Of a stretch of 64,000 nt of DNA, positions 24,242 to 34,959 are shown one piece after another. The notes under the pieces were generated by a model. The model searched no databases and had not been told where the DNA came from. It worked only from the letters and a program-made list of their open reading frames with translations. The stretch comes from Brassica napus. Taxonomy: Eukaryota > Streptophyta > Magnoliopsida > Brassicales > Brassicaceae. Position 1 is the first letter of the stretch. Every line of letters begins with the position of its first letter. Made by a program: the position numbers and the translations under genes. The stretch lies in assembly GCF_020379485.1 (NCBI RefSeq), contig NC_063452.1, positions 37,958,650 to 38,022,649 on the forward strand. Direction: 5' to 3'.

Positions 24242-24403
24242 GGAGTTTTTGGGTAAACTAGTTGTCGACGAAAGTTTCATGAACCCATAAATACTGACTA
24301 AGATCGGATCTGTATTTGGATCTACCCCACCCCCCCCCCCACTGAACACTGAGTGATTTCTGACCTATACGAAATTTTTTAAGGAAGATATTTTTTTTGA
24401 ATC

Positions 24404-24529
24404 TGCTATGATACCATATATGTGTTCAAGTTTATTACTTCCATTGATAATGTAGTGTGTTTATATACACAGTGTTGTTACAATCTAAGCAATTGTTGAG
24501 GTCATCTTAAGCGATATCAACGGGTATAA
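24404..24529 (-). mobile_element. Copia-type LTR/PBS remnant (minus strand)
   Basis: On the minus strand TGGTATCATAGCA (24404-24416) matches the initiator-Met primer-binding site type used by plant Copia elements (TGGTATCAGAGC). The sequence immediately to the right would then be the 3' end of a 5' LTR, ending in AACACA. No coding region of this element survives to the left. A C-rich run lies at 24326-24341. Confidence 0.4.
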
Positions 24530-24689
24530 TCACCTGAAAACGTATAATTTACGAGGATGGGCCAGAAATGTTGAGAGAGCAATTCTGCATATACTGTGCC
24601 AATTTAAACAACTATACGTTTGAACAAACTTGTATACTTCTTCTCGAAAAGGGAAAAAGTAATTTCTGTTCAAACAAGAATTACTCGGA

Positions 24690-25021
24690 AAATGTTTTTT
24701 CAAAAGGGTTTTACAAGAAACACTAAAAATTGTACAGTTTTTACGAAACAAACTTCCATAAAAATAATTCAGAAACTTTTTAAGAAACATCTTTCTAAAA
24801 AAAAAACAAAACTGTGTTTACAAAAGAAACTTTTGTAAAACTATTTCAGAAAGTTTTTATGAAATATCTTTCGTAAAATAAAACATAACAAAACAGGTTT
24901 TACGAAACAATATTTCATAAAACTAACTTTGAAAAGTTCTAACAGAACATCTTTCGTAAAACAAAACAAAACAGCTTTTACAAAATAATTTTCCGTACAA
25001 CTAACTTCAAAAAAATCACAA
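24690..25021. repeat. Degenerate ~80-bp tandem repeat
   Basis: Three to four diverged copies of a unit containing AAAGTTTTTATGAAA, ATCTTTCGTAAAA and ACAGGTTTTACGAAAC recur about every 80 bases. Similar wording continues right of the Gypsy element (30766-30850). The Gypsy therefore inserted into this repeat, which is possibly part of an older LTR. Confidence 0.6.
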
Positions 25022-25026
25022 AACTT

Positions 25027-26184
25027 TGTTGGGATCAAAAACGGTTATCTCGAAATCAACGTCTAAAATCACATTATCTCGCGGAAACCTTTTCGACACA
25101 TTCTTGGTAAAAGCTCTCGAACGAAAGTTTCAAAGAAAGACGAACCCCGGTCCAGTCCAGTTCGGTGAACGACCGAGCTGGACTCAGCACGGATCAGCTC
25201 GGCCGTTCGCCGAGCTGGATCCGAGCTGGACCAGTCCAGTTCGGCGAACGGCCGAGCTGGAATAACCGGAACCCGTATTTGCCTCGTCCTCGTAACTCCT
25301 CTTCCGAGATTGCTTCGAACTCATTCTTGTTTCGTTTCGATCGAAGGCATCGTTGGAACTTTACGATTTAGAAACCGCGGGAACTCGTCTTTTCTCGAAG
25401 GACATTCGGATTGGTCGTATAAAACGGCAACGGTTAACTAAACACCTCGAATTGCCTACGTTATACGAGGAATTGGAATGTTCTTTAAATTCGACGTTGT
25501 TTCGAAAGCACTCTTTGTATAAAATCGTAAAAACGCCTAAGTCGGAAAACGGCCCAAAAGGGGTCAGAACGCGGCTAAGAGCCCATTTACGATTTTATAG
25601 AAATCAAGCCCAATCGTTATGACGGTTTATCTTTTGTTATGCAGGAAAAGATAAATGTCAAGTTTGATAAGATAAATGTCAAGTTTCCGAAGATAAATGT
25701 CAGGTTTCCGAGATCGAAGGGAAATGGAATATTTCTACGAAGCATTAAACTCGACCGGGGGCATAAAGGGAAAAAGGTAAACCGCCTTAGAAGAAGTATA
25801 TAAGGAGACCGAGGCTGAAGGGGGAGGGGGACACAAGAATAATTACTCAGAGCAAAAAACTTAGAGCATTTAGGCAACTTTCCGTTTTTGTTATCGACCT
25901 GCGACTCACCTAGGTTTTCAAGTCTTAGGTTGCTAGAACTAGGAATCTCGCCGACAGCTCTCGTGGCCCAAGGCTCTTACCTTGTTGTTACGCTCAAACG
26001 TGGATTCGTAAAAAAATCTTTCTTGCTCTCTTTTCGATTCCATATACTTATTTCTCATCTATACTTTCATGATATGATTGCTTGGCGTGTGGTTTAGCAG
26101 ATATCTGAGACCTCTAGGAAATTTAGGGTTTCCTATCTTTCCTAATTTAAACAGAAATCGACAGTGCGAATTTTGGTTCCCACA
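25027..26184 (+). repeat. Gypsy 5' LTR (1158 bp)
   Basis: It begins TGTTGGGATC and ends TTCCCACA, just before the primer-binding site. At 25150-25260 it holds repeated CCGAGCTGGA and CCAGTCCAGTTCGG blocks, and at 25640-25715 three copies of AGATAAATGTCAAGTTT. The short open frames inside are not genes. Confidence 0.88.
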
Positions 26185-28313
26185 GTTTGGCGCTAAAAGG
26201 AGGGGGGAGGACGGAATATCTTAATCAAAAAACCACCATACGACTTAGGCACGGTATGTCTGATCGAACAGGCAACGACGTTATCTCCTTCAAGGAGAGA
26301 GCAACGGCCGATCCGGTCAAACCTCCCAATGATCTCCGTGTCGTTGAGCTGTCAATCCAGAATATCGATATCGCAAGGATATTGGTCGACACCGGAAGCT
26401 CGGCCGATATCATCTTCAAAAGCACCCTCGAAAGAATGGGAATCTGCCCATCCGAAATCGCGGAAGATCCAAACCCAGTAGTAGGACTTTCGGGGGAGGC
26501 AACCATGACACTCGGCACAATCAACCTCTCGGTTAAAGCCGGCAGCATGACGAAAATCGTGGAGTTCTTGGTCATCGATCGACCTGCATCGTATAACGCG
26601 ATCGTAGGAACTCCATGGCTGAATTCAATGCAAGCAGTCCCGTCGACATACCACATGTGTCTCAAATTCCCAACCCCTCGTGGAATTGAGACCATCTGGG
26701 GATATCGGAGAATCTCGTGAGTATGCTTCGCCGCAGAATTAAAGCGAAAGAACCCCTTAGCGGAGGTAACGCCTAAAAAGAAAAAGAAATCATCCGTCGT
26801 GGACAACGCCCTAGAACAAGACGAAACTGAGGTCTTTTGGCAATCACGAGTAGCCGAAGGCTTGGAGGGAAAACGCGAACCAACCTGCGAGCCCGTTGTA
26901 TTGGTATGCTTAGACGAAGCATTCCCAGATCGCTGTGTCAAAATCAGCCGAACCTGAGCGAATCTCTGAAAATTGAGCTTATAGCCTGTCTGAAAAAGAA
27001 CTTGAACACGTTCGCATGGGCCGCAGAGGATATATCGGGGATTGATATCAACATCATGTGCCACGAACTCAACGTCGACCCAACTTTCAAACCTATCAAG
27101 CAAAAGAGACGAAAGCTGGGACCCGAGCGCGTTTGCGCAGTCAACGACGAAGTCGAAAAACTTCTCAAAGTCGGATCCATAACGGAAGTTAGGTATCCTG
27201 ACTGGCTCGCTAACCCAGTCGTTGTAAAAAAGAAAACTGGAAAGTGGCGAGTATGCGTCAATTTCACATACCTCAATAAGGCGTGTCCAAAGGACAGCTT
27301 CCCATTGCCGCACATCGATCGCTTGGTCGAAGCGACGGCAGGGAACAAACTCCTATCCTTCATGGACCCGTTTTCCAGGGTATAATCAGATCATGATTAA
27401 CCCCAACGACAAGGAAAAAACTGCATTCATAACCGACCGCAGAACCTACTGCTATAGGGTGTTGCCGTTCGGCCTTAAGAATGCCGGCGCGACTTATCAA
27501 CGACACGGCAACCGTATGTTCTCCAAAAAACTTGGAAAGACAATGGAGGTGTACATTGATGACATGCTCGTCAAATCCCTCAAAGAACGGGATCATATCA
27601 CTCACCTCCAAGAGTGCTTCGAAAGGCTAAACCTGCACAACATGAAACTTAACCCCGCTAAGTGTTGGTTCGCGGTATCATCTGGAGAATTCCTAGGGTA
27701 CCTCGTCACCTTCCGTGGGGTTGAGGCCAACCCTAAACAGATCACCGCGCTGTCGAAATGGTAACCCCGAGAACAAAGCAGGAGGTACAAAGAGTGCGAA
27801 AAAGCTTTCCAACAGCTCAAATACTACTTGGCCACTCCCCCGGTGGTCCCAAAACCAGTAGAAAAACCACTGTTCATGTACATCGCGGTATCAGTCACGG
27901 CTGTAAGCGGCGTCCTCATCCGAGAAGAACGTAGCAAACAAAAACGGATCTTTTACGTAAGCAAAACTTTACTCGACGCGGAAACACGTTATCCGATGAT
28001 GGAAAAACTCGCGCTCGGAGTCGTAATGTCCGCACAAAAGCTAAGGCCGTATTTCCAGTCCCATACGATCGTAGTACTCACTTCGTTCCCACTACGGACA
28101 ATCCTTCATAGCCCCAGCCAATCTGGAAGGTTAGCAAAATGGGCAATCGAGCTTAGCGGGTACGACATCGAGTACCGAGCAAAATCTTACGCGAAATCGC
28201 AGCTGCTCGCCGACTTCCTAGTAGAACTCCCTACGGGGTGCACGACTAACCAGGAGTCCGATTCGACGTGGACCCTCCACGTCGACGGATCCTCTTCTAA
28301 GCAAGGGTCTAGA

Positions 28314-29601
28314 TATTTCTGAAATGTCCTTCGGCTCCTGGTAGACATCTTCTTTCAATAAGTCTTGAGATAAAGTGATCTTATCAAGCTTATCATGTAG
28401 TGACTTCTCAGTAACCAGCTTGCTTTGTCGTTCTGTGTAGTCACTGCCGATGTTTCTGAAATGTCCTTACCTTCTGATCAATTTACACCATACCCTTCCT
28501 CACGCTCATTGTTTTTTTCTTTCTTGTTTTTCAAACTCTTTTTTAACAATAATTCAATAAATAAATGTAAATTTTGGAAAACTAAAGAATTGGGTGTTTA
28601 GGGAATAATAAGATGCTATAGGAGTGCTTCGAGTAAAATTATGATCGTTGACCACTTTCGTTAAATTTGAATCTTCACACATGGTGATGGTTTACGCATT
28701 ATAGAGTTTTATAATATTTTTAACTATTTAAATATTGTTGTCGTTGTGAGAGATACTTTAATTCAAGAATCAGGTACAATAATGATGGTTTGCTAGCCAT
28801 AACCATATTAAAACGAATTTCATTAATGACTTCGTATACTGTATAAAACTTGGTCCATATCACTATATTGTAATTACATTCGTAAACCAAGTGTCAATAT
28901 TTACAGTTTCCAATGAAATAAAAACCCATTTGTTGGTTCTTTATAAGAAGTTCATGGAGCATTTGTCTCGGGGAATGGTAAAGAAAAGACTGACGAACAC
29001 AAAAGAAAAGAGAGAGAATCTATTCGATTCTCTTTGGGAAATGCTTCCATGCATCACTTATCTTTTTTAGTAGAGATAGAGCTAAACTAATGTCACTGGT
29101 ATAAATGTCAGACCACTCTTTGGCGTGTGGTGCGGTGTATGTGTGTTCCCTCAGTTAACTTCGCAAGGGGTATCTCATATACGCATCGTCGTGCTTCGTT
29201 CATGGAGCTAGTCTTGCCTTTTCATTGGAAACTGTAAATATTGACACTTGTCAAAATAGTTTTATTGAGAGACAAAAAAAAAGATTTGATTCTTTGACAG
29301 AAATATAAATATCTCAAACGACATTTTTGCATGACAAAACAATAAATCATATATAGAGCTAATTAAGAATAAGAAACAAAAATATAGGAAAAATCTCCAA
29401 AATAGCATTTTTCTCCAATTAATCGCACAATTTTTACTAGATAAACATGAATTTTTGTACGTAAATATTTCCATAGAACTCGTTAGATTTTTAATGTTTT
29501 TCATGCATTGTGCAAAAAAAGAGTGAACTCTTAAGCTATATATAAGGGCTAATGGAGATATCAAATTAACAAAATGGTTATTTGTTAAAAATATCATTTA
29601 A
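28314..29601. mobile_element. 1.29-kb unclassified insertion inside Gypsy RNase H
   Basis: TCTAGA occurs once at 28308-28313 and again at 29602-29607. Removing one copy plus the sequence between restores the expected open frame across the RNase H region, so this is a genuine insertion with a duplication of about 6 bases. The ends (TATTTCTGAAATG and ATATCATTTAA) show no clear inverted repeat. TTTCTGAAATGTCCTT occurs twice near the left end. On the minus strand about 28320-28450 reads as an open, Lys-rich stretch (LHDKLDKITLSQDLL), suggesting a captured exon. Class unknown. Confidence 0.7.
28889..29249. repeat. Perfect 30-bp inverted repeats spaced 301 bp
   Basis: The arm beginning AAGTGTCAATATTTACAG (28889-28918) is repeated as its exact reverse complement at 29220-29249. 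The unit looks like a 361-bp MITE nested in the larger insertion. No clear flanking duplication was found. Confidence 0.75.
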
Positions 29602-30181
29602 TCTAGAGTCGGAGTCAGACTCACGTCGCCAACAGGAGAAAAACTGGAACAATTGTTCCAACTGATTTTCCGCGCTTCGAACAACGAAGCTGAGTACGAA
29701 GCCCTAATCGCGGGTTTGCGATTGGCTCACGGCCTAAAAATACGTAATATTCACGCCTACTGCGATTCCCAGCTAGTTGCGAGTCAATACATCGGGGAAT
29801 ACAAATCAAGGGACGAGAGAATGGATGCCTACTTAAAATTCGTTCAAAACTTGGCTCAAGGTTTCGACCAGTTTGCTCTAACCCGGATTCCTCGTGCCGA
29901 AAACGCACAGGCTGACGCCCTAGTCGCCATGGCGTCTAGTTCGGATCCAGGCCTGAGCAGGGTGATTCCCGTCGAATTCATAGAACACCCTAGAATCGGG
30001 CCACCCGTCATAATAAACTTAATCGAGTCACCCGACGGCGATCCAAACGAAGTCAATGTCCAGACAACGAAGGTTCTAGAACAATCCGAGTATGGATTCG
30101 ACAAACCTTGGACAGAAACAGTCCTCGCATACATCGCCGACGGGAAACTCCCCGCGGAAAAATGGGCGGCTCGAAAGATTA

Positions 30182-30760
30182 AAGCCCAATCGTTATGGCG
30201 GTTTATCTTTTGTTATGCAGAAGAAGATAAATGTCAAGTTTGAGAAGATAAATGTCAAGTTTCCGAAGATAAATATCAGGTTTCCGGGATCGAAGGGTAA
30301 TGGAATATTTCCGCGAAGCGATAAACTCGACCGGGGGCAGAAAGGAAAAAAGGTAAACCGCCTTAGAAGAAGTATATAAGGAGACCGAGGCTGAAGGGGG
30401 AGGGGGACACAAGAATTATTACTCAGAGCAAAAAACTTAGAGCATTTAGGCAATTTTCCATTTTTTTATCGAGCTGCGACTCACCTAGGTTTTCAAGTTT
30501 TAGGTTGCTAGAACAAGGAATCTCGCCGACAGCTCTCATGGCCGAAGGCTCTTACCTTGTTGTTACGCTCAAACGCGGATTTGGAATAAAAACCTTTCTT
30601 GCTCTCTTTTCGATTGCATATATTTATTTCCCATCTATACTTTCGTGTTCTGATTGATTGGCGTGTGGTTTAGCAGATATCTGGGATTTCTGGGAAATTT
30701 AGGGTTTCTTATCTTTCCTAATTTAAACGGAAATCGACAGTGCGAATTTCGGTTCCCACA
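30182..30760 (+). repeat. Gypsy 3' LTR, 5'-truncated (579 bp)
   Basis: Aligns base for base in length with the last 579 bases of the 5' LTR, with scattered substitutions. Its first 579 or so bases are missing. Confidence 0.9.
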
Positions 30761-31257
30761 AACTTATATTTTTACGAAGGAACTTTCACAAAATCCATAA
30801 AAACTCAACAACTTAGGAAACAACTCTTCGGGAAATTGAACAAAAACATACAAAACTATCAACGGAAAACGGCAAAGACAGACAATATATAAGTATCCTT
30901 TCTTATCGACACAGTATATTCTAACTAACAAAGAGTATAAATGATCAATCGATTCTCTCACATCATATTTTGACGCAGATTGGTTGGTTTGGCTTATCAG
31001 AAAACCACTCATGTAAACTACAGTAGACATATGGCCAAACCAACCAAGGGTATCAAGATCCAGCTGTGAAGCAGAGTACAAGGATGGATGTCACTAACAC
31101 AGTTTTGTTGGATACGCAACTTAATGCTAGAGCTCATCTCATATCACAATAGCTTCTCTGGCGTATTGACACAACATCAGTTTTGTTTTACATTGCTACA
31201 AATGATTAAAGCATCAAAGGACCAAACATGCCGTGTTTGACTTTCGAGCGAAGATTG
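30761..31257. other. Flank of Gypsy insertion, no gene seen
   Basis: It starts with the right copy of the AACTT duplication and continues the AT-rich repeat seen left of 25027. A minus-strand open frame (30764-31081) has no recognisable family. Confidence 0.4.
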
Positions 31258-31850
31258 CTATTTTTTAAGTCAAGACCTGCCCCGCATGACCCGCCAACCC
31301 ACGGATCGTATCTATTTTTATCTCTATTATTTTTACTCAAAATTCTGACTCGCATAACCCGCGAAAGATAAATTGTACACCCGCACCCGCCCCGCTGAGA
31401 TTTGCGGGTAACCTGCAGGACCCGCGGATAATATTAAATTTAATAAATAATTATTTTTATTATATATTAATTACTTTTTTATAATAAAAATAATATAAAT
31501 TATACATTTATAATTTAAATTATATAATTTTCATTATTTTATATAATTTTTTACAGTTTTTTACTTATTTTTAAAAAAAATATTTAAAAAATATTTTTTT
31601 TATTTTGCGGGTCGGCGGGTATCCGCGACTTAAATTCAGGTGATCCGCACCCGCCCAGCTTACGACTCAATCCGCACCCGCACCTGCATGTCGAAATTTG
31701 TGAATCGGTCGAATCGCACCCACCCCGCTTAAAATCGATTCAACCCACATCTGCATGTCGAAATTTGTGAATCGGTCGCCCTGCACCCGCGGCGGGTCAA
31801 ACAGGGCGGGGCGGGCCCGCGGATAATGACCCAAAATTCCCATCTCTAAC
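31258..31850. mobile_element. CCCGC-rich non-autonomous DNA element (hAT-like?)
   Basis: Two flanks rich in CCCGCACCCGC and GCGGGT-type words (31270-31440 and 31605-31830) surround an AT-only core. The right end, reverse-complemented, starts TTAGAGATGGGAATTTTGGG, a style seen at hAT-type ends. The matching left end and the duplication are not clear. ATGTCGAAATTTGTGAATCG occurs twice (about 31687 and 31756). Confidence 0.35.
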
Positions 31851-31860
31851 TTCTACGAAC

Positions 31861-31938
31861 CTTGTGGAAACACCCTAGCCTACTATCTTGTGGAAGCACC
31901 CTAGCCTATTACCTTGTGAAAGCACCCTAGCATACTGG
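31861..31938. repeat. 26-bp tandem repeat, three copies
   Basis: Copies of CTTGTGGAAACACCCTAGCC begin at 31861, 31887 and 31913, each followed by TA-rich bases. They lie about 310-390 bases before the FRI start codon. Confidence 0.85.
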
Positions 31939-32248
31939 TTAAGGTTTAAAGACTTTTACTTCCAAACTATAGAAGAAAGGCTTACAAAGAATCTACAACA
32001 TAGTGCAAGTAAATCTGGTCAGGAATGGATCTTCATAAGATGGCTCAGATGATGCAGTTAGGTGTAGATCTTCATAAGACACGTCGTATTGTCGGTTATC
32101 GAATCGTCTAGGTAATCTTTCCCATAAATGTAATCTCATAATAAATCAGCCTTAACAAAAAAAAAAAAAACCATATCTCTCCTGACATCTTAACAAAACT
32201 AGGGATTTATAAACACATCTACCTTTCTTCTTCTTCTCCGCAATTCCC

Positions 32249-34376
32249 ATGGCCTTCCGTAATGATTCTCTGATCCCTGCCCGTGATCCATCCACGAGGG
32301 AGAATAAACCATCATCGCCGACCATACAACGGGGAACCGTGCCTACAAACACGGAAATCACGATCGAACAATCTAACCATCCGCAATTTTTGAAATCGAT
32401 CGACGATTTAACTGCGTTTGCAGCTGCGATGGACGCCTTCAAACGCCACTACGACGACTTGCAAAACCACATGGATTACATCAAGAACGCCATTGGCTCC
32501 AGTCTCAAATTCAAAGGCATCATCGCCGAGTCTCCCTCCTCCCGATCGCAGTCTCCACGGAACGATGCTTCCGGAGAAACAGCCACCGCGGTTGCCGCCA
32601 CACAATCGCCGCCAAAGGAGACTTCTGAGACAGTACCGGAGATTTCGGATAAGGTGGAGCGATTGTGCGAGTTGATGTGCAGCAAAGGCCTGCGTAGATA
32701 CATGTACTCGAATATCTCTGACCGAGCTAAGCTGATTGAAGAGCTTCCTGCAGCTCTGAAGCTAGCCAAGGAGCCAGCTAAGTTCGTGTTGGAATGCATT
32801 GGCAAGTTTTTCTTACAAGGGCGCAAAGCTTATGCGAGTGATTCCCATATGATCCCTGCGAGGCAGGTTTCGCTTCTTATTCTCGAGTGTTATCTTCTAA
32901 TGCTTGATCCTAGCGAAGAGAAGAAGCCCATTGATGGTTCTATCAAGGATGAAGCCGAGGCGGCTGCTGTTGCGTGGAAGAAAAGGATGATGAACGAAGG
33001 TAGGTTAGCTGCGGCAGAGGCAATGGACGCAAGGGGTTTGCTTCTGCTAATTGCTTGTTTTGGGATTCCTTCGAGCTTTAAGAGTATGGATTTGTTTGAT
33101 CTGGTACGGAAGAGTGGTACTGCTGAGATTGCTGCTGCTCTAAAACGGTCACCTTTCCTTGTCCCTATGATGTCAGGTATCATCTTCTTTCTTGAGTCGA
33201 TGAGTTTCCATTACAAAGGTGGTTTCTTTTGTTGCAGAATGGGTCAGGATTAAGTTCCCATCTTTATTTTTTGTTCCTTATAAGATCTTAAGAGTAGAAT
33301 CATCTGCAGTTAACAATGAAAGAAAATGGCATTTTAGAGTGCAATTGCCTTGGAAGTAGATCATATGACTGTTCTGTTGCATGCTAATTAAGCATTGAGT
33401 AATGTTCGATGAAAGGGTTTAGTAACTGGTCCTAACACATTATTCTATCGGTCGTAGGTATAGTTGATTTAAGTATCAAGCGTGGAAAGCATATTGAAGC
33501 ACTTGGGATGATTTATACCTTTGGGATAGAGGATAGGTTTTCGGCTTCTTCGCTTCTAACTTCATTCCTAAGGATGAGCAAGGAGTCATTTGAGAGGGCA
33601 AAACAGAAAGCTCAAGCACCGATAGCATTTGTATGGCCCTTCTTAGCTACCTTCATTGACTCTCTTTTTTTTTTTCTTTTCTGATTCTTACCATTGTTTG
33701 CCTTTTGTTCTCTTAACAGAAAGAGGCCAACCAAAAGTTTTTAGCTGCCTTGTTATCAGTGATGAAGTGTTTGGAGGCTCACAACTTAGACCCAGAGAAA
33801 GAAGTACAAGGATGGCAGATCAAAGAGCAAATGATTAAGTTGGAGAAAGACATTCTTCAACTCGACAAACAGATGCAAGGGGAAGCAAGATCCATCAGTT
33901 TAATGGAGGAAACAGCATTGACGAAGAGATTGTATAACCAACAGATGAAACGTCCAAGGTTGTCAGACATGGAAATGCCACCAGCAGCTTCCTCATCTTA
34001 TTCTTCTACCTACCCTGCCCGAAGCTTCCCTAGTCACAGAGACGATGAAATATCAGCTCTTGTCAGTAGTTACCTCGAGCCTTCACCAGGTTTTCCTCAT
34101 CGGTCAAGTCTCAGGAGTTCCCCTGAATATTTAGCTCCACCTAGTGGTTTAGGAAGAAGTGTACCTGCATATGAGCATCTGCCTCCAACTTCTTACCTTC
34201 CCCTTCCAAGACGGCACTCTCCGGTTCACGGACAGAGACTTCCTGGAGAGTACTCTCCTCCTATTCATGGGCAAGAACAAATATCATATGGTCGTCTACA
34301 AAGGGTTTACAGACATTCACCATCTGTAGAAAGATACTTGGCTTTGCCCAATCACAGGTCTCCTCGTAACTCATAA
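32249..34376 (+). CDS. FRI: FRIGIDA, flowering-time regulator
   Basis: FRI is the scaffold of the nuclear FRI complex that raises FLC transcription and delays flowering until vernalization. Three exons join in phase: 32249-33176, 33458-33630 and 33720-34376, giving 585 residues, close to the 609 of functional Arabidopsis FRI. The N part carries NHPQFLKSIDDLTAF and a coiled coil. The central domain has ELMCSKGLRRYMYSNISD, PAKFVLECIGKF and MDARGLLLLIACFGIPS. After exon 2 comes a second coiled coil (GWQIKEQMIKLEKDILQLDK), then a Ser/Pro-rich tail with QRVYRHSPSVERYL. These match FRI itself rather than the FRI-LIKE proteins. The start is the first ATG of the open frame and is preceded by a CT-rich leader. 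No lesion is seen. Arabidopsis FRI is At4g00650, not next to ERD1. Confidence 0.94.
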
Positions 34377-34959
34377 AAACACCACATCGGAGGAATGTAA
34401 ATATTGTAACAAAGGTTTTTGTTTTTCCAACAACAAGTCTCAAACAATTATTTAAAGATTTAAGGGTCAATAAGCAAAAGTTTATACTGCGGTCCTGTTC
34501 GTTTAGACACTTGGGGTATGAATGGTGACCAGGGAACGACGAGGAATAATGCATTCTCTAACGTTCCTAAAAAAAATTACCATTCACAAGGAATAATAAT
34601 TTCCTCTCATTCCCTTTCATTCCCTTTTTTGTAGAGAATTAAAGAACAAAATTATTTCTTGTCAAATTTGATAAGGAATAACCATTCCTTTTCATTTCTG
34701 GTATTTTATTCCCGTACATTTCTTTTTTATTCGTTCTTCTTGTTTCCCAGATGGTCACCAGTCGGACCCTAGAAGTGCAACTCATCTGGATGGATCATCC
34801 AGATGACTTTAAAAAATTTAGACTTAATTTTAAAGTTCATTCAGCTGATCCAATTTGGACCATTTTGATGGAGATGGTTCATTCAATTTGGTATAATATC
34901 TATTATGTCCTGATGTAATTCACAAATTACAAACATAAACATAATATCATTTTGTCACA
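34377..34959. mobile_element. Possible MITE downstream of FRI
   Basis: The first about 100 bases are likely FRI 3' UTR. From about 34490, GTCCTGTTCG...GAATGGTGACCAGGGAA is echoed in reverse complement at about 34745-34775 (GATGGTCACCAGTCGGACC). Between them lie several ATTCCTTTT and AAGGAATAA inverted words. This suggests a small inverted-repeat element, but the ends and the duplication are not certain. Confidence 0.35.

Larger units (their letters stand above)
26187..30181 (+). pseudogene. Gypsy pol remnant (protease, RT, RNase H)
   Basis: Four coding blocks remain. At 26187-26720 there is a retropepsin with ILVDTGSSADIIF and AIVGTPWLN. At 26760-27385 there is a linker and the RT N half (FKPIKQKRR, CVNFTYLNKACPKDSFPLP). 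A one-base frameshift lies near 27377 (FMDPFS). At 27393-27764 the RT core has VLPFGLKNAGATYQ and the catalytic VYIDDMLVKS. A deletion and frameshift near 27770-27795 precede the RNase H-like block (27828-28313 and 29602-30181), which reads DGSSSKQGS, then the insertion, then RASNNEAEYEALIAGL and AQADALVAMAS. Integrase and gag are missing. It cannot encode a working polyprotein. Confidence 0.85.
25027..30760 (+). mobile_element. Ty3/Gypsy LTR retrotransposon, internally deleted
   Basis: The 5' LTR is 25027-26184 (TGTTGGGATC to TTCCCACA). The 3' LTR is truncated to its last 579 bases (30182-30760), matching 25606-26184. A 5-base duplication, AACTT, flanks the whole unit (25022-25026 and 30761-30765). 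The primer-binding region follows the LTR as GTTTGGCGCTAAAAGG (26185 on). gag is absent and the integrase is deleted: RNase H-region coding joins the 3' LTR directly at 30182 through shared AAGCCCAATCG. The element carries a secondary insertion at 28314-29601. Confidence 0.9.

Noticed and set aside
25026..25622. Several short open frames at the start of the Gypsy
   Set aside because: They lie wholly in the 5' LTR.
26225..27313. 362-codon minus-strand frame opposite the Gypsy pol region
   Set aside because: It is the antisense shadow of protease and RT coding sequence, which has clear catalytic motifs on the plus strand.
32249..34376. FRIGIDA-LIKE (FRL) assignment for the gene at 32.2 kb
   Set aside because: The N-terminal NHPQFLKSIDDLTAF block, ELMCSKGLR core and QRVYRHSPS tail match FRI itself rather than FRL1-5.
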